From the NCBI GenBank assembly GCA_019635735.1, contig JAHBYX010000004.1, positions 92,020-156,019 on the forward strand: a stretch of 64,000 bases of DNA, given 5' to 3'. Origin of the DNA: Mesorhizobium sp. (lineage in GTDB: Bacteria > Pseudomonadota > Alphaproteobacteria > Rhizobiales > Rhizobiaceae). The translations under genes and the position numbers were made by a program. Numbering within the stretch: position 1 is the stretch's first letter; each line of letters begins with the position of its first letter. Shown here one piece after another: positions 1 through 9,951 of the stretch. Below the pieces are notes generated by a model. It worked only from the letters and a program-made list of their open reading frames with translations. It ran no database searches and was not told where the DNA came from.

Positions 1-806
1 TTCAGGCCCTCCGAGACGAAGGCCTGCAGCACATGGCTCTCGATAGGCAGGCGATTGATGCCGGCCATCTTCATCAGCTGCCCGGTGTGCCCGGCGACCG
101 CGACGGCCACCTTCTTCGCCCGGATCTCGCCGCGCGTCGTCCTGACGCCAACGATCCTGTCGCCGTCGCGCAGGAAGCCGGTGACTTCGCAGTTCTCCAG
201 CATGTCGACGCCGCGCCGGTCGGCGCCGCGCGCATAGCCCCAGGCGACCGCGTCATGGCGCGCGGTGCCGGCCCGACGCTGCATCAGCCCGCCATAGACC
301 GGGAAGCGGCCGCCGAAATTGATGTCGAGCGCGGGCAGGAACGCCTTGATCTGTTCGACACTCATCAGCTCGGCGTCGATGCCGACATGGCGCATCGCGT
401 TGCCGCGCCGGGCGAAGTCGTCGAGCTGGGAAGGCGAATTGGCGAGGTTGAGGCAGCCGCGCTGGGAGAACATGACGTTGTAGTTGAGGTCGTGGGAGAG
501 GTTCTCCCACAGTTTCACCGAATGCTCGTAGAAGTGCTGGTTCTGCGGCAGGAGGTAGTTCGAACGGATCATCGTCGTGTTGCGGCCGATGTTCCCCTGG
601 CCCAACCAGCCGCGCTCTACCACCGCGACATTGGTGATGCCGTGTTCCTTGGCGAGATAGTAGGCGGTGGACAGGCCATGGCCGCCGCCGCCGACGATCA
701 CCACGTCGTATTCGGGCTTGGGGTCCGGCTTGCGCCAGGCGGGTTTCCAGTCCGGCTGCGCCGAAAAAGCGTTCCGCAGCAGGGAAAAGACCGAATATTC
801 CGCCAT
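1..806 (-). CDS. soxB: Sarcosine oxidase beta subunit, N-terminal part (cut by window edge)
   Basis: The reading frame starts at an ATG at 806 and stays open to the window edge, giving 268 residues of a family usually just over 400 long. SoxB is the FAD/FMN-bearing subunit of heterotetrameric sarcosine oxidase, which oxidises sarcosine to glycine and passes the methyl to THF as methylene-THF. After a lead that includes WKPAWRKPDPKPEYD come a dinucleotide-binding motif VVIVGGGGHGLSTAYYLA (about residues 27-45), then GNIGRNTTMIRSNYLLPQN and, near the edge, VAVAGHTGQL and LPIESHVLQAFVSEG, all typical of SoxB. The remaining sox genes (D, A, G) would lie to the left, outside the window. It is divergent from the MscS gene. 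It fits the methylated-glycine theme of the window. Confidence 0.93.
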   Translation of the reverse strand, partial: MAEYSVFSLLRNAFSAQPDWKPAWRKPDPKPEYDVVIVGGGGHGLSTAYYLAKEHGITNVAVVERGWLGQGNIGRNTTMIRSNYLLPQNQHFYEHSVKLWENLSHDLNYNVMFSQRGCLNLANSPSQLDDFARRGNAMRHVGIDAELMSVEQIKAFLPALDINFGGRFPVYGGLMQRRAGTARHDAVAWGYARGADRRGVDMLENCEVTGFLRDGDRIVGVRTTRGEIRAKKVAVAVAGHTGQLMKMAGINRLPIESHVLQAFVSEGL

Positions 807-974
807 GAACGCCCGTGCCTCGCGATTGCCGGGGCAGACTATAGAGCAGGCCCGGGGGCGAAGGCGAGGAATACGCCATCGCTTTTCGAAAGGCCGACGC
901 CTGACCGCGCGCCTTGCCGCGACCGGCGGGCGCAACTATTGATGGGCCGGACGAATCCGGCGGCGTGAACGCGT

Positions 975-3470
975 TTGAACAACCATCTTCTCGACAGACT
1001 GGCGGCATTTCTCATCGCGCTGCTGACGGCCGCGGTTCTCTCCGTCGTTCCTCTCGCGGCGCAGGCGCCCGTGCCGGAGATCGTCGCGACGCAGCAGGCA
1101 GTGATCGCCGACCTGAGCGCCAAGACCGACGAAATCCAAAAGCGGGTCGAGGCGAATGCCGAGAATGACGGGCGCCTCGCCGATCTGCGCATAGAGCTGG
1201 ACGAGCTCGCCAAGGAAATCTTGAAGGCGGGCGTCGCCTTTCGACCCAGGCTGACCGAGATCAACACGCGCCTCGAGCTCCTCGGCGCCGCTCCCACGGA
1301 AGGCCAGCCGCCGGAAGCTGAAATGGTGGCGAAGGAACGGCAGGCGCTGATCAGCGAGAAGAGCCAGATAAACGTGCTCATCGGCGAGGCGGAAACGGTC
1401 TCGCTGCGCGTCAACCGGCTGATCGCCGAAATCGCCCAGATGCGCCGCGATCTCTTCGCCAACACGCTCTCGAAGCGCTACGAAATAGACTACGCGCTGC
1501 TCGGGCAGGTCGTCGCCGACCTGACGGACGAGCTCTCCAGGCTCTATTCGACGGTCGCGGCCTGGCTGAAGTTCGTCGTCCAGTACAAGCTGTCGTCGGT
1601 GCTGACCGCCGCGTTCTTCGCCGTCGCCGGCGCCCTGGTCCTTATGATCGGCGGCGGGCGCCTGTTCGGCAGCTTGTTGAATGTCGACCCCGCCGAACCG
1701 GATCCGCCCTATATAAGCCGCCTGTCGGTGGCGTTCTGGTCGACCTTGCTGCGCTCCGCCTCAGTGACCGTCTTTTTCGTCAGCACCTGGTTTTTCTTCG
1801 ACTATTTCGACGTTCTGCGCGGCGACATCGGCGCAATGCTGGTAGCCGCCTTCACCGTCATCGTGCTCGTCCTGTTCGTCCACCGCCTGTCGCATGCCGT
1901 GTTGTCGCCAAGACTGCCTTCGTGGCGACTGATCGAGATCGAACCGCGCCCCGCAAGGCTGCTGGTCTGGCTGATCACTGCGATGGCGATCGCTACCGGC
2001 CTCGACTATCTCCTGGGGGAGATCTTCCGGATCCGCGGGGCGCCGCTGGCGTTGACCGTGGGCGAGTCGCTGGTCGCAACAGTTGTCGCCGGCATCCTGA
2101 TGATCCTGATAGCTTCGGTGAAGCCGTTTGCGGGCGACGATGGGCGACTCCGGCCTTGGCCGGCGTTGTTGCGCATCGCGTTCTATCTGGTGGGTGGGTT
2201 CACGGTGCTGACGGCTCTGCTCGGCTACATCGGCCTGGCGAAATACATCTCGCAACAGATTGTCATCACCGGAGCGACGCTGGCGCTGATGTATATCGGC
2301 GTGCTCAGCGGACGTGCGGTTGCCGAGGAAGGCGCGTTTGCCGGGACGGCGCTCGGGCGGCGGCTGGGGGAACGGTTCCGGATCGACGAGGCGACATTCG
2401 ATCAATTGGGTCTCGCCACCAGTATCCTGATCAATATTCTCGTTCTGTTCGTCGGCGTGCCGATGATCCTGCTCCACCTCGGATTCCAGTGGGGCGACAT
2501 CCGCGCCTGGGCCTATTCGATCGCCACCGAGATCCGCATCGGTACCGTGACCTTCTCTCTGATCGGCATCGTCACAGGCATCGCGGTCTTCGCCTTCGGC
2601 TTCCTGCTCACGCGCTGGTTCCAGGGCTGGCTGGACGATTCGGTCATGACCCGCGGACGGGTCGACGCCGGCGTGCGCAACTCGATCCGCACCGCGGTCG
2701 GTTATGCGGGCGTGGCGCTAGCCGGCCTGATCGGCATCTCGGCCGCCGGCATCGACCTTTCCAATCTCGCTCTGATCGCCGGCGCGCTGTCGCTCGGCAT
2801 CGGCTTCGGCCTGCAGAACGTCGTGTCCAACTTCGTCTCCGGCCTCATTCTCCTCGCAGAGCGGCCGTTCAAGGTGGGCGACTGGGTGGTGGCGGGCGCG
2901 GTGTCCGGGACGGTGAAGAAGATCAGCGTTCGCGCCACCGAGATCGAGACGTTCCAGCGCCAGACAGTGATCATGCCGAATTCGGAGCTGATCAACGCGG
3001 CCGTCGGTAACTGGACGCACCGCAACAAGCTCGGACGCGTCGAGATCAAGGTCAACGTCGCCTACGGCGCGGATGCGCACCGGGCGCACGAGATCATGCT
3101 TTCGGTCGCGAAGGCGCATCCGCTCGTGCTGAAGAATCCCGAGCCATTCGTGCTCTTCGCCAATTTCGGACCGGCCGCGCTGGAATTCGAGATCCGCGTA
3201 TTCCTGTCCGATATCCTCAACGGCATGCGGGTGCAGAACGACATCCGCTTCGCGGTGCTCGACGCGCTCGGGGAAGCGGGAATCGAGATCCCGTCGTCGC
3301 CGCGCATGGTGCCGCCGAAGGAAGAGGACGAGGCCGCGGTGCGCCAAAAGGAACAGGCGGAGGAAGAACTGATCGCCGCCCGCCGCGCCAGGGAGACGAA
3401 GGCGCCTGCGAAGCGCCGCCGCCGGCGCCCGGACCCGGATGCGGACGGCGCGGTCGACGACGACACGTGA
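975..3470 (+). CDS. MscS-family mechanosensitive channel, large DUF3772-type
   Basis: An 831-residue inner-membrane channel of the large MscS class. The start is TTG: an in-frame TGA lies only two codons upstream and the signal-peptide-like start (LLDRLAAFLIALLTAAVLSVV) immediately follows, so no other start is possible. The order is signal peptide, a periplasmic helical DUF3772-like region (about 30-200), many membrane segments (about 210-590), then the MscS pore and beta domain (about 610-790), seen as LSLGIGFGLQNVVSNFVSG, ERPFKVGDWV and VIMPNSELINAAVGNWTHRN. The C-terminus is highly charged (KRRRRRPDPDADGAVDDD). It gates under membrane tension and releases solutes during hypo-osmotic shock. 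MscK/YnaI-like paralogues are common in this group, so the exact subtype is uncertain. Confidence 0.9.
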   Translation: MNNHLLDRLAAFLIALLTAAVLSVVPLAAQAPVPEIVATQQAVIADLSAKTDEIQKRVEANAENDGRLADLRIELDELAKEILKAGVAFRPRLTEINTRLELLGAAPTEGQPPEAEMVAKERQALISEKSQINVLIGEAETVSLRVNRLIAEIAQMRRDLFANTLSKRYEIDYALLGQVVADLTDELSRLYSTVAAWLKFVVQYKLSSVLTAAFFAVAGALVLMIGGGRLFGSLLNVDPAEPDPPYISRLSVAFWSTLLRSASVTVFFVSTWFFFDYFDVLRGDIGAMLVAAFTVIVLVLFVHRLSHAVLSPRLPSWRLIEIEPRPARLLVWLITAMAIATGLDYLLGEIFRIRGAPLALTVGESLVATVVAGILMILIASVKPFAGDDGRLRPWPALLRIAFYLVGGFTVLTALLGYIGLAKYISQQIVITGATLALMYIGVLSGRAVAEEGAFAGTALGRRLGERFRIDEATFDQLGLATSILINILVLFVGVPMILLHLGFQWGDIRAWAYSIATEIRIGTVTFSLIGIVTGIAVFAFGFLLTRWFQGWLDDSVMTRGRVDAGVRNSIRTAVGYAGVALAGLIGISAAGIDLSNLALIAGALSLGIGFGLQNVVSNFVSGLILLAERPFKVGDWVVAGAVSGTVKKISVRATEIETFQRQTVIMPNSELINAAVGNWTHRNKLGRVEIKVNVAYGADAHRAHEIMLSVAKAHPLVLKNPEPFVLFANFGPAALEFEIRVFLSDILNGMRVQNDIRFAVLDALGEAGIEIPSSPRMVPPKEEDEAAVRQKEQAEEELIAARRARETKAPAKRRRRRPDPDADGAVDDDT

Positions 3471-3577
3471 ACGACGCGTTCAGTTGCCGTTCAGGCTCGA
3501 TTGAATATAAGCTCCCTCGCAACGGACGATTTCGTCCTCGCATTGGACAGAAGGCGGTGGAGACACCGGTTCAGGCA

Positions 3578-3838
3578 ATGAAGAAGTTTCTGGTGATGAC
3601 CGCGGCGCTGGTTGCGCTGACCTCGCAGGGGAATGCGGCGAGCATCGTCAACAATGACAGCGAAGCGCGCACGGTCGTCGTGACCGAGGGCGGCAGCCAG
3701 CAGGAGCTTTCGCTGGCCGGCGGCGAGAGCGCCGAATTCTGCCCGAGCGGCTGCTTCGTCTCCCTGTCGGGCGAGCGCGAAACACTGCTCGGAACCGAGC
3801 AGGTGGAAATCAGCGGCGGCAAGATGCGGATCCGCTAG
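3578..3838 (+). CDS. Small secreted hypothetical protein
   Basis: An 86-residue protein with an N-terminal signal peptide (MKKFLVMTAALVALTSQGNA, cleavage probably after GNAA) and a short mature domain rich in Ser, Glu and Gly with two Cys (FCPSGCF) that could form a disulphide. The frame is open 37 codons farther upstream to 3467, but that extension has no coding character. I chose the ATG at 3578 because it exposes the signal peptide and has GGTGGAGA about 14 bases upstream. It is followed directly by a strong terminator, so it is probably the last gene of its transcript. The family is widespread in Rhizobiales but I do not know a function. Confidence 0.75.
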   Translation: MKKFLVMTAALVALTSQGNAASIVNNDSEARTVVVTEGGSQQELSLAGGESAEFCPSGCFVSLSGERETLLGTEQVEISGGKMRIR

Positions 3839-3862
3839 TCAACTGGCGTACGCGATCTTCGA

Positions 3863-3886
3863 GGCCGGGCAATTGCCCGGCCTTTT
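3863..3886 (+). terminator. Rho-independent terminator
   Basis: Perfect 8-bp stem GGCCGGGC / GCCCGGCC with an AATT loop followed by TTTT, 24 bases after the stop of the small secreted protein gene. Confidence 0.9.
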
Positions 3887-4046
3887 ATGTTTTGCGGCAA
3901 TGCTCCGTTAAGAGTAATTTTGATTTCCGGCCCGCGCGGCACGTTCGCGCCCGACCCGATTCAGCTTTCCGTAGCGCACCCCGGCTATGGTCAGGCAAAC
4001 CGCGCGACAAGGACGCACGCGGACAGGGATGCAAGGTAAGCCGATC

Positions 4047-5489
4047 ATGGACGCCAGGACCGAGAACGCCGCGATTCCGCTCGCCGTCGATCTCGACGGA
4101 ACGCTGGTCGCGACCGACCTTCTTTGGGAAGGCCTGTTCCTGCTGATCCGCAAGAATCCGCTCTATCTGTTCGCCGCGTTCTACTGGGCGCTTTCGGGTG
4201 GACCGGCGCGTCTGAAGTGCGAGATCGCCGAGCGTATCGATATCGATCCCTCCGCCCTGCCATACCGGCCCGAGGTCATCGCTCGCCTGCGCGAGGAACA
4301 TGCCGCCGGCCGCCGCCTCGTGCTCGCCACGGGCACGCCGCGCAAGTTCGCGGATGCGATCGCCAATCATCTCGACCTGTTCGACCTGGTGCTGGCCACC
4401 GACCGGTTCGGCAATCTCACCTCGAAGCGCAAATGCGCGGCACTCGAGGACGCCTTCGGCGATGGCGGCTTCGACTATGCAGGCAACAGCCGGCACGATC
4501 TTGCCGTGTTCGAGAAGGCGCGGACCGCATGGATCGTCGCACCGGACCGCGCCGCGTCGCGCTGGCATCGCCGCAACGGCGGCGAACTGATCGACACGCC
4601 GAAGGCGACGGCGAAGACCATCGTCAAGATGCTGCGCGCCCATCAGTGGCTCAAGAACGTGCTGATCGCTGTGCCGATGGTGCTCAGCCACGAATATCTC
4701 AACCCTCAGATGCTGATCGCCTGCGCGATCGCCTTCGTGTCGTTCTCCGCCGCTGCGTCCGCGATCTACATCGTCAACGATTTCTTCGACCTCGCGCTCG
4801 ACCGCCGCCACGCGACAAAGCGCAACCGGCCCTTCGCCAGCGGCCTCCTGTCGATGCCGTTCGGCATGGCCTGCGCGGCGGTGCTCCTGCTGGTCAGCTT
4901 CGGCGCGGCGATGTTGCTGCCGTGGGAATTCGGCGCGGTGCTCGGCGGCTATCTGGTGGCGACGACCGCCTATTCGCTCTCGCTGAAGCGGATGCTCCTG
5001 ATCGACGTGATGACACTCGCCGGCCTCTACACGATGCGCATCCTGGCGGGTGCTGCGGCGACCGGAACCGACGTCTCGTTCTGGCTGCTCGCCTTCTCGA
5101 TCTTCTTCTTCCTGTCGCTTGCACTGGTGAAGCGCTATGTCGAATTGCGCAGCACGGTGATCAAGGTCGGCGAGCGCATCGCCGGCCGCGGCTACCGGGC
5201 CGAGGACCAGGAGATCATCGCCCAGGCGGGCATGGCCTCTGCCTTCGCTTCCGCGCTGGTGCTGGCGCTCTACATCGACAGCGACGTCGTCAAGGAACAG
5301 TACACGCAGCCGGCGCTGATCTGGCCACTCGCCCCGATCGTTCTCTACATGACCATGCGCATCTGGATTTTGGCACGCCGGGACGAGATGCACGACGACC
5401 CGATCGTCTTCATCATCCGCGACTGGCGCAGCCAGCTTGTGGCGGCCATCGGAGCCGTGCTTCTGGTCGCCGCGGTCCTGATCAAGTGA
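4047..5489 (+). CDS. HAD-UbiA fusion: polyprenyl-phosphate phosphoribosyltransferase (DPPR synthase-like)
   Basis: A 480-residue two-domain protein. Residues 10-200 are a HAD-like phosphatase with the nucleophile motif DLDGT (15-19). Residues 210-480 are a polytopic UbiA prenyltransferase with the Mg-diphosphate motif NDFFDLALD (244-252) followed by RRHATKRNRPFASG, which matches the DPPR synthase branch (mycobacterial Rv3806c) rather than quinone or haem prenyltransferases. The known reaction is transfer of 5-phosphoribosyl from PRPP to decaprenyl phosphate. The fused HAD domain could supply the following dephosphorylation, done in mycobacteria by a separate protein. The start ATG at 4047 is preceded by AAGGTAAG; an earlier ATG at 4029 is possible. 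It overlaps the dprE1-like gene by 4 bases. Related genes serve arabinosylation of Nod factors in Azorhizobium. Confidence 0.85.
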   Translation: MDARTENAAIPLAVDLDGTLVATDLLWEGLFLLIRKNPLYLFAAFYWALSGGPARLKCEIAERIDIDPSALPYRPEVIARLREEHAAGRRLVLATGTPRKFADAIANHLDLFDLVLATDRFGNLTSKRKCAALEDAFGDGGFDYAGNSRHDLAVFEKARTAWIVAPDRAASRWHRRNGGELIDTPKATAKTIVKMLRAHQWLKNVLIAVPMVLSHEYLNPQMLIACAIAFVSFSAAASAIYIVNDFFDLALDRRHATKRNRPFASGLLSMPFGMACAAVLLLVSFGAAMLLPWEFGAVLGGYLVATTAYSLSLKRMLLIDVMTLAGLYTMRILAGAAATGTDVSFWLLAFSIFFFLSLALVKRYVELRSTVIKVGERIAGRGYRAEDQEIIAQAGMASAFASALVLALYIDSDVVKEQYTQPALIWPLAPIVLYMTMRIWILARRDEMHDDPIVFIIRDWRSQLVAAIGAVLLVAAVLIK

Positions 5490-6838
5490 GCGTGCGGCAC
5501 CAGTCCTTCGGTCGCGTCTTTCCGGCCGCGACCGCGCTTATGGAGCCGCCGGAAGCCGCTCGCCGCCTCAGGGACGGCCGCCAGAAGAGCGGCGCGATGC
5601 TCGCGGTCGGCAATCTGCGCTCCTACGGCGATTCCTGCCTCAACTCGTCGGGGACGATCGTCGACATGCGGTCGATGAATCGTATCGTCTCGCTCGATCC
5701 CGAGACCGGAATCCTCGAGGCCGAGGCGGGCGTCATGCTGCCCGAGATCATCGCGGCCGGCGCGCCGCATGGCTTCTTCCCGCCAGTGGTGCCGGGAACG
5801 CAGCTGATCACGCTCGGCGGCGCGATTGCCAACGACGTGCACGGCAAGAACCATCATCGCCGCGGCACGTTCGGACGGCATGTGCTGTGGCTCGACCTGA
5901 TGCGCTCGGACGGGCAGGTTCGCCGCTGCAGTCCGGCGGAGAACGCGGCCCTCTTCGCCGCCACCATCGGCGGAATGGGCCTGACCGGAATGATCCTGCG
6001 CGCGGCGGTCCGACTGATGCCGGTCGCGTCGTTGGACGTCGCGGAGAAGATCCAGCCATTCGGCAATCTCGACGAATTCTTCGCGATGGCCGACGCCGCG
6101 GATGCGCAGAACGAATACGCCGTCGCCTGGATCGACCAGCTTGCCGGCGGCCGCGGCACGGGTCGTGGCCTGTTGTTCGCCGGTAACCATACCGAGGGCG
6201 GTTCGCGGCAGGCGTTGCCGCCCGGCGGCAGGCTCGCGGTACCGTTCCAGCCACCGATCAACATGCTGAACCGGCCGGCGCTGATGGCGTTCAACATGGC
6301 CTACCGGCTGGCGAAGGGCCGCCGCAGGGACGTGGCGGTGTCCGGCTATCAGGGCTTCTTTTTTCCGCTCGACGGCGTGCGCGCCTGGAACCGCCTCTAC
6401 GGCCCGCGCGGCCTGTTCCAGCACCAGAGCGTGGTGCCGTTCGCGACGGCGCGAGATGCGATCCCGTCGCTGTTCGCGGCCGCGCGCAAGGCTGGGCAAG
6501 GCTCGTTCCTGACCGTCCTGAAGCGCTTCGGCGACCTGCCGTCGCCCGGTATCCTGTCGTTCCCGCGGCCGGGCTACACTTTGACGCTCGATTTTCCCAA
6601 CCGGGGTCCGTCGACGCGCGCGCTGCTCGACACGCTCGACCAGATCACCGTCGAGGCGGGCGGCGCGGTCAATCCGTACAAGGATGCGCGGATGGGACCG
6701 GCGGTATTCGCCGCTTCCTTTCCGCGCTGGCCTGAACTCGAGGCGCTGCGCGATCCGGCCTTCGTCTCAGATTTCTGGCGCCGCACTGCTCTGGCTCTCC
6801 AGCACTCCGGCCCAGGCCTTGCAACTGCGGCGGAATAG
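5486..6838 (+). CDS. DprE1-like decaprenylphosphoryl-ribose 2'-oxidase (FAD)
   Basis: A 450-residue VAO-fold flavoprotein starting at a GTG that overlaps the upstream stop (GTGA), so translation is coupled. The FAD domain carries GNLRSYGDS (43-50), VPGTQLITLGGAIANDVHGK (102-121) and NHH (122-124). The C-terminal substrate domain has SVVPF, SFLTVLKRFG, LSFPRPG and a conserved Lys in NPYKDARM (K399). These track mycobacterial DprE1, which oxidises the 2' hydroxyl of decaprenylphosphoryl-ribose to a ketone on the way to arabinose. The position equivalent to DprE1 Cys387, target of covalent benzothiazinones, is Thr (YTLTLDFP, T367). No classical DprE2 partner follows. A plain arabinose pathway would need a reductase from elsewhere or from the SDR at 7405. 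Confidence 0.85.
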   Translation: MSVRHQSFGRVFPAATALMEPPEAARRLRDGRQKSGAMLAVGNLRSYGDSCLNSSGTIVDMRSMNRIVSLDPETGILEAEAGVMLPEIIAAGAPHGFFPPVVPGTQLITLGGAIANDVHGKNHHRRGTFGRHVLWLDLMRSDGQVRRCSPAENAALFAATIGGMGLTGMILRAAVRLMPVASLDVAEKIQPFGNLDEFFAMADAADAQNEYAVAWIDQLAGGRGTGRGLLFAGNHTEGGSRQALPPGGRLAVPFQPPINMLNRPALMAFNMAYRLAKGRRRDVAVSGYQGFFFPLDGVRAWNRLYGPRGLFQHQSVVPFATARDAIPSLFAAARKAGQGSFLTVLKRFGDLPSPGILSFPRPGYTLTLDFPNRGPSTRALLDTLDQITVEAGGAVNPYKDARMGPAVFAASFPRWPELEALRDPAFVSDFWRRTALALQHSGPGLATAAE

Positions 6839-6973
6839 GCGGCGAGGAATACGTATATCTGTGCCATAGCGGGACAGTGATGCTATCCAGGGCATTGAGT
6901 AAAATTTGAAGGACCCGTTCACCAGTTCGTTTCCATCTGTCTGGTAAGACCGGCGCGAGGACGAGGAAAGCGC

Positions 6974-7408
6974 ATGAAATACCTAGGCTTCATCCTGTTC
7001 ACGGTGATGACCAATGCGGCGGCGCAGGTCATGCTCAAGCAGGGCATGATGTCGCTGGGCGACATTTCGTTTGCCGGCACCAATCCGGTGATCAAGATCC
7101 TGCAGATCGTGTTCAGCCCCTGGGTATTCCTTGGACTGTGCACTTTCGTCATCTCGATGGCGTCGCATCTGTTCGTGCTCTCCAAGGTCGAGCTCTCGTT
7201 CGCCTATCCGTTCCTCAGCCTGGCCTATGTGGCCGTCGCCGTGTTTGCCTATTTCGTCTTCCGCGAGGATCTCAACGCCTACCGCATCGCCGGCATCGCG
7301 GCGATCTGCGTCGGCACGATCCTGATCGCGCAGGGCGGCAGCGGCCACGCCGAACCTTCCGATCCTTCGAACACTAAGTCTGTCCAGACCAGCGAGCTTG
7401 CCCAATGA
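6974..7408 (+). CDS. SMR/EamA-type four-helix membrane carrier (ArnE/ArnF-like)
   Basis: A 144-residue protein with four predicted membrane helices: FILFTVMTNAAAQVMLKQG, VFLGLCTFVISMASHLFVL, SYPF-like FAYPFLSLAYVAVAVFAYFV, and IAGIAAICVGTILIAQGG. A polar tail follows. The size and fold match the EmrE/ArnE/ArnF group. ArnE and ArnF form the flippase for undecaprenyl-phosphate-4-amino-arabinose. Placed between a DprE1-like oxidase and sugar enzymes, a role in flipping the polyprenyl-phosphate sugar is plausible but is inferred from context. The 135 bases between it and the dprE1-like gene are AT-richer and may hold a promoter, but I see no certain boxes. It ends in an ATGA overlap with the SDR gene. 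Confidence 0.75.
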   Translation: MKYLGFILFTVMTNAAAQVMLKQGMMSLGDISFAGTNPVIKILQIVFSPWVFLGLCTFVISMASHLFVLSKVELSFAYPFLSLAYVAVAVFAYFVFREDLNAYRIAGIAAICVGTILIAQGGSGHAEPSDPSNTKSVQTSELAQ

Positions 7409-8415
7409 GACACATCATCTTCGGCGGCGACGGATTCGTCGGCCGCCACCTTGCACCGAAGCTGGTCGCGGACGGCGAAGACGTCATCGTGGCCGACATC
7501 ATGAAGAGCGACCTGCCGCACTACGCCAAGGCCCGCTTCGTGCGCTGCGACGTGACCGATCCGGAGCAGGTGAACGCCGTCGGCATTCGTTCCGACGACA
7601 TGGTCTACAATCTGTCGGCCAAGATGCTGTCGCCGATCCAGGTCAGGGCGAAGCGCCACGACTTCTTCTGGCCGGTCAATGTCCACGGCACGGAGAACAT
7701 CATCCACGCGATGGCGCGCGCCGACGCGCCGAAGCTTGTGCATTTCACCACCGACATGATCTACGGCCACACGGTCTTCCACCCGATGACGGAGGACCAT
7801 CCGGTGGCACCGCTCGGCGAATACGGCCTGTCGAAGCTGAAGACCGAGGAACTCGCCGCCGACTGGCGGGCGCAGGGCATGAACATCTCGCTGTTCCGCC
7901 CGCGGCTGATCATCGGTCCCGGCCGTCTCGGCATCCTGGAAAAGCTGTTCAAGCTCATCGACATGAACCTGCCGGTGCCGATGATCGGTTCGGGGAAGAA
8001 CCCCTATCAGTTCATCTCGGTGTTCGACTGCGCGGAGGCTGCGCGGCTCGCGTGGAAGGCGGGCGTTCCGAACGAGGCCTACAATCTCGGCTCGCTCAAT
8101 CCTCCGTCGGTGCGCAAGCTCCTCGGCGACCTGATCAAGCACGCCGGCTCGAAATCGATCCTGATCCCGACACCGGGCTGGGCGGTGAAGCGCACGCTCG
8201 ACCTGCTCGACTGGATGAACATGCCGATCATGGATCCGGAGCAGTATCTGATCGCCGACGAAGACTGCCTGCTCGACGTGTCGAAAGGCAAGCGCGACCT
8301 CGGTTGGGTGCCGCAATACCGCGACGAGGACATGCTCATCGCCGCCTACCGCGAATACAGGGCCAAGAAGGACGGCAAGGCCGTCGCCGCCGCGCACTCC
8401 GTGCCGGCCGAGTGA
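7405..8415 (+). CDS. NAD-dependent epimerase/dehydratase (extended SDR)
   Basis: A 336-residue extended short-chain dehydrogenase. The Rossmann motif GGDGFVGRHL is at residues 6-15, the catalytic YxxxK is YGLSK near 151, and TTDMIYG carries the upstream Ser/Thr position. Middle and C-terminal elements (FRPRLIIGPGR, FISVFDCAEAARLA, YNLGSLNPPS) are those of nucleotide-sugar epimerases and reductases. The start overlaps the carrier stop (ATGA). In the cluster it could epimerise or reduce a polyprenyl-linked sugar, but it is not of the short classical SDR type of DprE2, so the substrate is open. The C-terminus is Ala-rich (KAVAAAHSVPAE). Confidence 0.8.
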   Translation: MRHIIFGGDGFVGRHLAPKLVADGEDVIVADIMKSDLPHYAKARFVRCDVTDPEQVNAVGIRSDDMVYNLSAKMLSPIQVRAKRHDFFWPVNVHGTENIIHAMARADAPKLVHFTTDMIYGHTVFHPMTEDHPVAPLGEYGLSKLKTEELAADWRAQGMNISLFRPRLIIGPGRLGILEKLFKLIDMNLPVPMIGSGKNPYQFISVFDCAEAARLAWKAGVPNEAYNLGSLNPPSVRKLLGDLIKHAGSKSILIPTPGWAVKRTLDLLDWMNMPIMDPEQYLIADEDCLLDVSKGKRDLGWVPQYRDEDMLIAAYREYRAKKDGKAVAAAHSVPAE

Positions 8416-8435
8416 ACACAGGAAAGAGGCGGAAG

Positions 8436-9908
<1,473 letters not shown>

Positions 9909-9951
9909 TCCGGGGATGGTCGGGGACACGTCGGGGCAGGGAGACGACGCC

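Noticed and set aside
253..1008. Long open frame on the minus strand over the SoxB region
   Set aside because: It runs in another frame from the sarcosine oxidase sequence, which is a clear family match and continues to the window edge.
4124..5485. 5' extension of the DprE1-like gene's frame
   Set aside because: It is the shadow of the UbiA gene; the oxidase begins at the GTG overlapping the UbiA stop.
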